Source: Lachnospiraceae bacterium (GTDB lineage Bacteria > Bacillota_A > Clostridia > Lachnospirales > Lachnospiraceae). From it: DNA of 5,295 bases. Below the pieces are notes generated by a model. The model was not told the DNA's origin. It searched no databases and was given only the letters and a program-made list of their open reading frames with translations. The position numbers and the translations under genes are program-made. Of the stretch, positions 1-5,295 are shown in pieces. Position 1 is the stretch's first letter. Every line of letters begins with the position of its first letter. The stretch is taken from NCBI GenBank assembly GCA_016281675.1, contig JAEEJD010000036.1, positions 1 to 5,295 of the forward strand. Reading direction: 5' to 3'.

Positions 1-1872
1 ATCAAGTATCATCTGATCGCACATCTCGTCATACAGAGAGTCGATCATCCGGATCATCTTATCCGTCTCAAACTCATCGCCGCACATCCTGTCGATCCGC
101 TCAACAAGGTCTGACCGAAACAGCGGATCCTCGGACACGTTCATGAACGGATACCACTGCATGAGATATTCCGTAACATCATAATCGGGACTTTGCATCG
201 ATCTTGAGTTCATATCAAAGATCACGGGGCGAAGCTTTCCGTCACCGAACAGTGTGCCCTCATCGCTTCCGGTTTTCCACATCCTCACGTTAAAAGCAGG
301 CCAGTCACCGTCATGAGCCACGATTATGTTTGCCGCATAATAATCGATGAGCGCATCGCGGTCAAAACTGTCTATATCCCAGTTAAGTCCTAGGGATTCG
401 AACTCCTCACTGTCGACTATCTCAACGTCTTCCCTGTTAACATCATATTCGTCGGCGATGTAGCTCTCGTCGATACGATCCATCAGCCAGTAAAATCCCC
501 AGTATTCACCGTTTATAAACAGACAGCACGGCACTCCGTCGTTCGTGACGCAATCGGTATCGCTCATACAACGCTCCATCAGGATATCGCACATCTTGGT
601 CGCGGTATCCTGCCCGCATTTATCAAGCGAAAGCGAATGTCTGTCGTATTCTTTGCCTCCCGTAGCAAACTTTGCCCGGTCTTCTCCACTGTAAGCCGTG
701 CGAAACGTCAGGTTGAAGCTCTTCTGAAGATCCCATCTCGAAGACAGGCCCTTTATCCTAACCCCAGCACGTGAATCAAGCACCTTACTTCGGCCGGTGT
801 CGAATATCTCAAGGTTTATCTCCCGCTCGCTTCTTCTGCCCCTTCGGGTAAAATTGGCGTTACTTCCCTCATATTCATCAGGCATCCCGGCTTCGACAAA
901 CTCGTCATAATCGCTCCCGAGAACCATTATCCCGTCATCATGCAGGAACAGATCATCGGGATCCGCGCTCGCCGATATAACGGTGATCCCATCGTAAGCT
1001 TTTCTGTTATTATATCCTATGAAATACGTGCTGTAAGACACATCCGTGTATCTTCCGAGCAGATCCTGCGCAACAGCAGAAATGACCGTACATTTGTCGA
1101 CCTTATGCGACGGTACCGATACCTCACCGCTCATATAGCTTTCGGAAACCTCTTTGATCGCACTGTAAACGTTGTCCTCGCCCGATCTGTCGCTTACACG
1201 GATCGGACCCTCATACAGTCTCCCGTTCGTCCTCGGGTCACTTCCGTCGGTCGTGTAGTATATCTTTCTGCCCCAGTTCGAAGCCTTAAGTTCAACATCG
1301 ATATCACTGTCATAAAATCCCGGTTCAACGCTCGGTCTCACAGCGCCTTCTATTACGGGCTGCAGCACTTCGCCTTCGGAATTCGAATAACCCGGCGTGG
1401 GTGATTTTATCTCCCACCCGATCGCGGCATCGGATATTCTCGAATACGTCGTGTCATACTTAAGAGAAGGTACATCGACATGATCGATGTAATGATTGTC
1501 CCGATCCAGAAGATTGACTCCCGACCCTTTCGATGACATGGAAAATCCCGGATCAAACAGATAGAACGACCCGGGTGAAAGGATTGTGCCTTCCGGAATG
1601 ATGAATTTATCTTTCTTAAGCTCAGATGATTTGTTTACGATATATCCCGAAAGATCGATATCATGATCGGTCGGATTGTATATCTCGATCCAGTCGGGAA
1701 AGTTCCCGTTTTCATCCTCGCAACTTGCCACATTCGAAGTGCATACCTCGTTTATCACGGGATTTCCGCGAAAACGGGCGATGATCCCTGCTCCGCCCGC
1801 CGCGACGATCGCGGCGAAGATCGCAATGCAGAGGATGTGCAAGTTTTGTTTTATAAATTTTCGTGGGTCCAT
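1..1872 (-). CDS. Membrane-anchored CotH-family kinase with lamin-tail and chitobiase-like domains (3' end cut by window)
   Basis: The frame opens at ATG 1872 and runs 624 codons to the window edge without a stop, so the C-terminus is missing. Visible domains in order: a short basic N-terminus (MDPRKFIK); one hydrophobic segment at about residues 11-32, a signal anchor; a lamin-tail domain at about 39-162 (VINEV, DWIEIYNP, PTPGYSN); a chitobiase C-terminal-like module at about 182-227 (YYTTDGSDP at 205-213); and a CotH kinase domain from about 297. The kinase part shows GVRIKGLSSRWDLQKS at 370-385, NGEYWGFYWLMDRID at about 454-468, GDWPAFNVRMW at 522-532 and an Asp in FDMN at 552-555. CotH proteins are atypical kinases; Bacillus CotH phosphorylates spore-coat proteins. 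Here the anchor and lamin-tail domain imply an extracytoplasmic protein, probably acting at the cell surface; the substrate is unknown. The start is supported by a ribosome site overlapping the previous stop. It follows the purine genes by 11 bases. Family assignment is firm; kinase activity is inferred. Confidence 0.9.
   Translation of the reverse strand, partial: MDPRKFIKQNLHILCIAIFAAIVAAGGAGIIARFRGNPVINEVCTSNVASCEDENGNFPDWIEIYNPTDHDIDLSGYIVNKSSELKKDKFIIPEGTILSPGSFYLFDPGFSMSSKGSGVNLLDRDNHYIDHVDVPSLKYDTTYSRISDAAIGWEIKSPTPGYSNSEGEVLQPVIEGAVRPSVEPGFYDSDIDVELKASNWGRKIYYTTDGSDPRTNGRLYEGPIRVSDRSGEDNVYSAIKEVSESYMSGEVSVPSHKVDKCTVISAVAQDLLGRYTDVSYSTYFIGYNNRKAYDGITVISASADPDDLFLHDDGIMVLGSDYDEFVEAGMPDEYEGSNANFTRRGRRSEREINLEIFDTGRSKVLDSRAGVRIKGLSSRWDLQKSFNLTFRTAYSGEDRAKFATGGKEYDRHSLSLDKCGQDTATKMCDILMERCMSDTDCVTNDGVPCCLFINGEYWGFYWLMDRIDESYIADEYDVNREDVEIVDSEEFESLGLNWDIDSFDRDALIDYYAANIIVAHDGDWPAFNVRMWKTGSDEGTLFGDGKLRPVIFDMNSRSMQSPDYDVTEYLMQWYPFMNVSEDPLFRSDLVERIDRMCGDEFETDKMIRMIDSLYDEMCDQMILD
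1798..1816. repeat. Perfect GC-rich inverted repeat inside the CotH-like gene
   Basis: CGCCGCGA (1798-1805) and TCGCGGCG (1809-1816) are exact reverse complements separated by three bases, giving an 8-bp nearly all-GC stem. It lies about 57-75 bases into the CotH-like reading frame and encodes the Ala-rich core of the membrane segment (AAIVAA). It may be a by-product of Ala codons, or an early-translation hairpin that slows ribosomes while the signal anchor emerges. No function is shown by the sequence. Confidence 0.6.
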
Positions 1873-1880
1873 CCTTACTG

Positions 1881-1886
1881 CCTTTA
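1881..1886 (-). promoter_or_regulatory. Ribosome binding site of the CotH-like gene, overlapping the upstream stop codon
   Basis: On the minus strand the sequence TAAAGG combines the TAA stop of the transformylase gene (1884-1886) with an AAAGG Shine-Dalgarno core, 8 bases before ATG 1872. A second AAGG touches the ATG directly (1873-1876). The overlap favours translational coupling, with ribosomes ending on the purine gene reinitiating on the CotH-like gene, and it fixes the start at 1872. Coupling is an inference from spacing. Confidence 0.65.
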
Positions 1887-3062
1887 ATGATGGAAAAGAC
1901 GAACTCCGTTGCATACCATGACCATGTTGTATTCGTCGCATGCCTCTATAACAAGGTCATCACGAACGGAACCGCCGGGCTGTACAATGTATGAAACGCC
2001 GCTCTTCGCGCCGCGGTCGATACTGTCACGGAACGGGAAGAAAGCATCCGAACCGAGCGACACACCGGTCATTTGGTCAAGCCATTCGCGTTTCTCTTCG
2101 GCCGTATAAACATCGGGTCTTACGGCAAAATACTTCTGCCAAATGTTATCTCCGATGACATCCATATATGTGTCTCCGATGTAGTTGTCTATGGCATTGT
2201 CTCTGTCGGCACGTCCGATACCTTCCGCAAACTGAAGGTTCATCACCTTGGGACTCTGGCGAAGGAGCCAGTTATCCGCCTTCTGACCTGCAAGACGCGC
2301 ACAGTGAACTCTCGACTGCTGTCCCGCACCGATACCGATCGCCTGACCGTCCTTGACGTAGCATACGGAATTGGACTGCGTATATTTGAGTGTTATTAGC
2401 GAGATGAGAAGATCGTGCTTCGCATCTTCGGGAAGGTCTTTGTTCTTCGTGACTATATTCGTCAGAAGCTCCTCGTTAATGTCTATCTCGTTTCTTCCCT
2501 GCTCGAATGTAACACCGAACACTTCCTTGTGCTCTATCGGAGCCGGCCTGTATTCGGGATCTATCTGAATGACCGCATAGTTGCCTTTCTTCTTGGCCGA
2601 CAGTATCTCAAGCGCTTCGGGTTCATATCCGGGAGCGATGATACCGTCCGAAACTTCTCTCTTTAATATCTTCGCCGTCGGAACATCGCAAACGTCGGAA
2701 AGAGCAACAAAATCGCCGAACGATGACATTCTGTCCGCACCCCTTGCCCTTGCATATGCACATGCAAGAGGAGACAGTTCCCCGAGATCATCGACAAAAT
2801 ATATCTTCTTGAGCGTATCGGAAAGCGGCTTTCCGATCGCGGCACCGGCAGGAGAGACGTGCTTGAATGACGTTGCCGCGGGATATCCCGTTGCCGCCTT
2901 AAGCTCCCTGACAAGCTGCCAGCCGTTAAACGCATCGAGAAGATTGATGTATCCGGGACGGCCGTTAAGCACCGTTATCGGAAGTTCGCCTCCGTCTGCC
3001 CTGTAGATCTTCGAAGGCTTCTGATTCGGGTTGCAGCCGTATTTAAGCTCTAATTCTTTCAT
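1884..3062 (-). CDS. purH: Stand-alone AICAR transformylase (phosphoribosylaminoimidazolecarboxamide formyltransferase)
   Basis: A cytosolic enzyme of 392 residues that transfers a formyl group from 10-formyltetrahydrofolate to AICAR, giving FAICAR, the penultimate step of IMP synthesis. It covers only the transformylase half of classical PurH: the N-terminal MGS-like cyclohydrolase domain of the roughly 520-residue bifunctional enzyme is absent, and the protein begins directly at LKYGCNPNQKPS. Visible motifs: FKHVSPAGAA with the catalytic Lys-His pair at 67-68, RGADRMSSFGDF at 107-118, TQSNSVCY at 228-235, GIGAGQQSR at 243-251, SDAFFPFRD at 338-346, and the C-terminal RLFHH. Many stretches match, from memory, the human ATIC transformylase domain closely. 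The frame also has an upstream ATG at 3098, but the ATG at 3062 is preferred because GGGAG lies 6 bases before it and the family begins there. It follows the cyclohydrolase gene by 61 bases and precedes the CotH-like gene by 11, so one operon is likely. Confidence 0.96.
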   Translation of the reverse strand: MKELELKYGCNPNQKPSKIYRADGGELPITVLNGRPGYINLLDAFNGWQLVRELKAATGYPAATSFKHVSPAGAAIGKPLSDTLKKIYFVDDLGELSPLACAYARARGADRMSSFGDFVALSDVCDVPTAKILKREVSDGIIAPGYEPEALEILSAKKKGNYAVIQIDPEYRPAPIEHKEVFGVTFEQGRNEIDINEELLTNIVTKNKDLPEDAKHDLLISLITLKYTQSNSVCYVKDGQAIGIGAGQQSRVHCARLAGQKADNWLLRQSPKVMNLQFAEGIGRADRDNAIDNYIGDTYMDVIGDNIWQKYFAVRPDVYTAEEKREWLDQMTGVSLGSDAFFPFRDSIDRGAKSGVSYIVQPGGSVRDDLVIEACDEYNMVMVCNGVRLFHH

Positions 3063-3068
3063 ATTTTT

Positions 3069-3076
3069 CTCCCTTT
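3069..3076 (-). promoter_or_regulatory. Ribosome binding site that decides the transformylase start
   Basis: AAAGGGAG on the minus strand, with GGGAG 6 bases before ATG 3062. The alternative in-frame ATG at 3098 would add twelve residues (MFVRPRPEREKN) with no family counterpart, and those codons would overlap this ribosome site and the intergenic hairpin. The downstream start is therefore favoured. Confidence 0.8.
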
Positions 3077-3117
3077 CGGGTCTCGGACGGACAAACATGT
3101 ATTTTGTTTCCGACCCG
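3077..3117 (-). promoter_or_regulatory. Intergenic hairpin between purO and the transformylase gene
   Basis: CGGGTC (3077-3082) and GACCCG (3112-3117) form a perfect 6-bp outer stem. Inside it GGA (3089-3091) can pair with TCC (3109-3111) and AACA (3094-3097) with TGTT (3105-3108), leaving a 7-base loop and unpaired bases on one side. It fills most of the 61-base gap and ends right next to the transformylase ribosome site. There is no U-tract after it on the minus strand, so it is not a standard terminator. A role in mRNA processing, stability or tuning expression of the two purine genes is possible but unproven. Confidence 0.5.
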
Positions 3118-3123
3118 TGACGC

Positions 3124-3837
3124 TTACGTATTCTTATTCAATATCCTTGTCTTTGTCTCCCCGGTCGCTATATCAATATAGCGCACGAACAGTGAAACTT
3201 TGTTGTCGAGGTTGAGGTTCTCCCAAACTTTCTTCGTGAATGTCTCGATATCTCCCTCGATCGCAACGAACTTCGGCTCTCCCTCAAACGAAGGAAGGGG
3301 ATTGCCGTCCTTCATGTATGTATGGATGAAGTGTCCCTCACCCGCAAGCGGATTGTCGTAGCTGAATGTATATCGGAGGCACTCCTCCGGATTGCCGTTA
3401 TTGCTCTTTAGGATCGAAAGCGCATATGTATACCTGCCCTTATCGATATCCATGATACCCGAGATACGCGGTGTATAGTTCGGTGCATCAGGCTCGAATT
3501 CGCGGCTCCTGAGCGACTGCTCGAATGTCTTCCCCTCAGCAAGACCGTCGTATATCGTATCAGTCTGGTCGCCGTTCGTGACTATTGTCGTGCTTTTGTA
3601 TACACGCACCGGAGCATATATGATAAGTGAAGGATCCTCAAGCTTACTCTCATCAAACGCCTTCGTGCGGATCCCCTCGCCGTCTTCAACGAACACGCGG
3701 TTTCTCGAATTGGTGCTCCTGCCCATAATAAAATAGGCCGTTACGGCGTATTTTCCGTCGGTACTTCTTCCGATCACGATACCCCTACCCGGGTATGAGT
3801 TTGAATCGAGTTCCTTGTATAAATTGATCTTTTCCAT
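3124..3837 (-). CDS. purO: IMP cyclohydrolase, PurO family
   Basis: A protein of 237 residues that should close the ring of FAICAR to give IMP, the last step of de novo purine synthesis, in the cytosol. It belongs to the PurO-like IMP cyclohydrolase family, described first from methanogenic archaea, which has an Ntn-hydrolase-type fold and is unrelated to the MGS-like cyclohydrolase domain of bacterial PurH. Visible family signatures: SYPGRGIVIGRS at 14-25, AYFIMGRS at 34-41, NSRNRVF at 43-49, APVRVY at 75-80, NGDQTDTI at 88-95 and EPDAPNYTPRISG at 115-127. It is somewhat longer than the roughly 200-residue archaeal enzymes; I recall bacterial members being of this larger size. No signal peptide or membrane segment is seen. 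The ATG at 3837 is supported by AAGGAGGT just upstream. The transformylase supplying its substrate is the next gene, 61 bases downstream, which strongly supports the assignment. Confidence 0.93.
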   Translation of the reverse strand: MEKINLYKELDSNSYPGRGIVIGRSTDGKYAVTAYFIMGRSTNSRNRVFVEDGEGIRTKAFDESKLEDPSLIIYAPVRVYKSTTIVTNGDQTDTIYDGLAEGKTFEQSLRSREFEPDAPNYTPRISGIMDIDKGRYTYALSILKSNNGNPEECLRYTFSYDNPLAGEGHFIHTYMKDGNPLPSFEGEPKFVAIEGDIETFTKKVWENLNLDNKVSLFVRYIDIATGETKTRILNKNT

Positions 3838-3841
3838 GTTT

Positions 3842-3849
3842 ACCTCCTT
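3842..3849 (-). promoter_or_regulatory. Strong ribosome binding site of purO
   Basis: AAGGAGGT on the minus strand, 4 bases before ATG 3837 (5 from GGAGG), is a near-perfect match to the 16S rRNA tail and fixes the start. A small inverted repeat (CTTAA 3847-3851, TTAAG 3855-3859, three-base loop) overlaps its upstream edge; this weak stem could partly hide the site, but that is speculative. Confidence 0.85.
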
Positions 3850-3860
3850 AAGTTTTAAGC

Positions 3861-3882
3861 CACAAACAACATACCGTTTGTG
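3861..3882 (-). promoter_or_regulatory. Inverted repeat in the purO leader
   Basis: CACAAAC (3861-3867) and GTTTGTG (3876-3882) are exact reverse complements with an 8-base loop. It lies 23 bases upstream of the purO start codon, just before the ribosome site. It could be an RNA hairpin in the leader or a dyad operator for a repressor. It has no U-tract and does not match the purine riboswitch core that I know, so its role is open. Confidence 0.45.
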
Positions 3883-3896
3883 AGAAAAGTTTTGGA

Positions 3897-3946
3897 GGAC
3901 GTTGTTACTTGACGAGGTTTTTCACGAGTCTAGTAACGTGACGTCC
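3897..3946 (-). repeat. Long interrupted inverted repeat between the GGDEF-EAL gene and purO
   Basis: Two stacked stems form a nested structure: GGACGT (3897-3902) with ACGTCC (3941-3946), and GTTACT (3904-3909) with AGTAAC (3932-3937). That is 12 base pairs, separated by a 1-by-3 internal loop, around a 22-base apical region. On the minus strand it sits 54 bases after the GGDEF-EAL stop and is followed by a mixed A/U-rich stretch with only a short UUUU run (AAAACTTTTCT). It might be a weak terminator for the upstream gene or a structured leader for purO. The rest of the 162-base gap shows no clear -35/-10 pair on the minus strand. Confidence 0.45.
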
Positions 3947-3999
3947 GGAAAGAAGCGGAAGCGCCTTTTCGAACAAATGTGTATTGTTGTTTGGGGCGA

Positions 4000-5295
4000 T
4001 CAAGCCAAATACTTTGCCTCGAAGTCCGCGCGCGGCATCGGCTTATCGAAATAGAAGCCCTGCACCATACGCACGTTCATATTCTCGAGTACCTTAAACT
4101 GCTCGCTCGTCTCGATACCTTCAACGCAAACACGCACACCGAGCGCCTCGGCAAGTTCACCGATCATCTTGATGAACGCCTGTGCATACATATCGGTTGC
4201 AAGATCGGTAACAAATGTCTGATCGACCTTGATCACATCAAGCGGTATCTCGCGGATATGATTGAGCGATGAGTAACCTGTTCCGAAATCATCAAGCGCA
4301 ATACGGATACCCAGCTTCTTGATGCTTCCGAGGATCTTCTTCATGCGCTCCATATCGTTGATAGCGAGTGACTCAGTAACCTCGAGCGTGAGGTTCCTCG
4401 GGTTCACGCCGATCTCATCGATCACCATTCCGATGTTCTCTACTATATCGTTCTGCATGAGCTGGACAACCGACAGATTGACATTGACCTTGTAATACGG
4501 ATGTCCGTTCTCATTCCAGTATTTGACCGCTTCACACGCCTTACGAAGTACGTGCAGTCCGATAGGATTGATAAGACCGAGATATTCCGCAAGCGGGATG
4601 AAATCTCCGGGAGGGATGAAACCGAGCTCCGTGGAATTCCATCTGATAAGAGCCTCGGCACCCGTGCAGGGATTTCCGGGCTTCTGGATATCAACGATAG
4701 GCTGGAAGTATACTTCGAACTGATCGTAATCGGTAGCAGTTGCAGCCCTCATACTCTTTTCCATATCAAGGCGCTTGTATGCCTCCACATCCGACGAATC
4801 GGTGTAATGAGCAAGCTTGTTCTTGCCCGACTTCTTCGCCGCATACATCGCGATATCGGCCTTCCTGATAAGATCCTGAACCGTCTCTCCCTCATCCGGG
4901 AACGTAACGACACCTATCGACGACGTACAGTAATAATCCGCACCCTTTAAGAACCAAGGCTTGTTGAATACCACCCTGATGTTTTCCATTATCTCCTCAA
5001 AACGGTCATAACTCGTATGAGGAACAAGGATAACGAACTCGTCACCGCCCATTCGGTAACACGTATTCTCAACACCGTTTATGCGCTGCAGGCTGTTTGA
5101 AATGGCCTTAAGGAGCACGTCACCGTACTGATGGCCCAGTCCGTCATTGATATGTTTAAAATCATCGAGATCGAGGTAAATGACGGCGCCCTTTCCGCCG
5201 CACTCCTTAGCCTCGTCAACAATGCGAAGAAGGTCTCTTTCGCAGCACATACGGTTATAAAGCCCCGTCAGGAAGTCGTTGTTCGCCTGCTGCTC
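4000..5295 (-). CDS. GGDEF-EAL cyclic-di-GMP cyclase/phosphodiesterase (5' end cut by window)
   Basis: 431 residues are visible; the frame is open to the window edge, so the true start and any sensor domain lie beyond 5295. The GGDEF domain begins at residue 7 (DFLTGLYNR), with LDLDDFKHIND at about 41-51, GLGHQYGD at 52-59 and an intact GGDEF at 83-87, matching a cyclase that makes cyclic-di-GMP from two GTP. The four residues at the usual inhibitory I-site position are GVEN rather than RxxD, so product inhibition there is unlikely. The EAL domain follows from about 190 to the end: EALIRW at 214-219, NLS at 273-275, LEVTES at 304-309, DDFGTGYSS at 335-343, VIKVD at 354-358, EGIET at 392-396 and QGFYF at 412-416. 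These cover the Glu, Asn, Asp, Lys and Gln positions expected of an active phosphodiesterase. Both activities are predicted; which one dominates cannot be told. No membrane segment is seen in the visible part. It is probably transcribed apart from purO. Confidence 0.95.
   Translation of the reverse strand, partial: EQQANNDFLTGLYNRMCCERDLLRIVDEAKECGGKGAVIYLDLDDFKHINDGLGHQYGDVLLKAISNSLQRINGVENTCYRMGGDEFVILVPHTSYDRFEEIMENIRVVFNKPWFLKGADYYCTSSIGVVTFPDEGETVQDLIRKADIAMYAAKKSGKNKLAHYTDSSDVEAYKRLDMEKSMRAATATDYDQFEVYFQPIVDIQKPGNPCTGAEALIRWNSTELGFIPPGDFIPLAEYLGLINPIGLHVLRKACEAVKYWNENGHPYYKVNVNLSVVQLMQNDIVENIGMVIDEIGVNPRNLTLEVTESLAINDMERMKKILGSIKKLGIRIALDDFGTGYSSLNHIREIPLDVIKVDQTFVTDLATDMYAQAFIKMIGELAEALGVRVCVEGIETSEQFKVLENMNVRMVQGFYFDKPMPRADFEAKYLA

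Noticed and set aside
940..1404. A 154-codon plus-strand open frame opposite the CotH-like gene
   Set aside because: It is antisense to a gene with clear domain motifs in the other strand, has no family signature, and no good ribosome site was seen. Other plus-strand frames within 1663-2666 were rejected for the same reason.
2663..2935. A 90-codon minus-strand frame inside the transformylase gene
   Set aside because: It is a shifted frame of the real gene with an Arg/Ser-rich, unpatterned translation and no sign of independent translation.
2581..3006. A 141-codon plus-strand open frame opposite the transformylase gene
   Set aside because: It lies wholly inside a highly conserved enzyme gene on the other strand and its composition reflects the codon bias of that gene.
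3063..3098. Use of ATG 3098 as the transformylase start
   Set aside because: The added twelve residues have no family counterpart and overlap the Shine-Dalgarno site serving ATG 3062.
3909..3936. Plus-strand promoter-like pair, TTGACG and TAGTAA with 16-base spacing
   Set aside because: No gene lies on the plus strand downstream, and both boxes are parts of the inverted repeat arms, so a chance match is more likely.
3951..3970. Possible intrinsic terminator for the GGDEF-EAL gene just after its stop
   Set aside because: The stem has a mismatch and a wobble within seven pairs and is followed by TCCGG rather than a U-tract.
3838..4002. Functional link between cyclic-di-GMP turnover and the purine operon through GTP
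   Set aside because: The only support is adjacency; a 162-base gap with inverted repeats suggests separate transcription units.
4501..4950. A 149-codon plus-strand open frame opposite the GGDEF-EAL gene
   Set aside because: It is antisense to the EAL/GGDEF coding region, which is fully accounted for by motifs on the minus strand. The frames at 3979-4272, 4443-4694 and 4523-4723 were dismissed likewise.
1..5295. Mobile elements, CRISPR arrays, tRNA or rRNA genes, phage or defence genes
   Set aside because: No spaced direct-repeat array, transposase, integrase, terminal repeats or structural-RNA sequence was seen on either strand; the window is almost entirely filled by four ordinary-looking coding sequences.

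Overview
The window is a compact, single-strand block: four protein-coding genes, all on the minus strand, with the outer two cut by the window edges. Reading in the direction of transcription (right to left), they are a GGDEF-EAL cyclic-di-GMP enzyme (4000-5295, N-terminus missing), a PurO-type IMP cyclohydrolase (3124-3837), a stand-alone AICAR transformylase (1884-3062), and a membrane-anchored CotH-family kinase with lamin-tail and chitobiase-like domains (1-1872, C-terminus missing). Strong AGGAGG-type ribosome sites, a base composition not far from 50% GC, and the pairing of a separate transformylase with a PurO-like cyclohydrolase all suggest an anaerobic Clostridia, most plausibly a gut or rumen Lachnospiraceae. 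This assignment is an inference, because the window holds no marker gene.

Layout. 4000-5295 is the diguanylate cyclase/phosphodiesterase, with complete catalytic motifs in both domains as far as they can be read. 3838-3999 is a 162-base intergenic stretch with two inverted repeats and the purO ribosome site; it must hold the end of the upstream transcript and probably the start of the purine operon, but I see no convincing promoter. 3124-3837 and 1884-3062 encode the two last activities of IMP synthesis as separate proteins, divided by 61 bases that can fold into a hairpin. The CotH gene begins 11 bases after the transformylase stop codon, and its ribosome site overlaps that stop, so it reads as the third gene of the same operon.

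How the genes work together. In most bacteria one bifunctional PurH performs AICAR formylation and IMP ring closure. Here the transformylase makes FAICAR and the PurO-like protein closes it to IMP. The transformylase strongly resembles the C-terminal domain of animal ATIC, while the cyclohydrolase belongs to the family first described in methanogens, so the pair looks like a mosaic solution to the same two steps. The CotH-like protein has no obvious metabolic link to purines. It should sit on the outer face of the membrane and may be a protein kinase; its tight coupling to the purine genes is the most puzzling feature of the window. The cyclic-di-GMP gene is probably a separate transcription unit.
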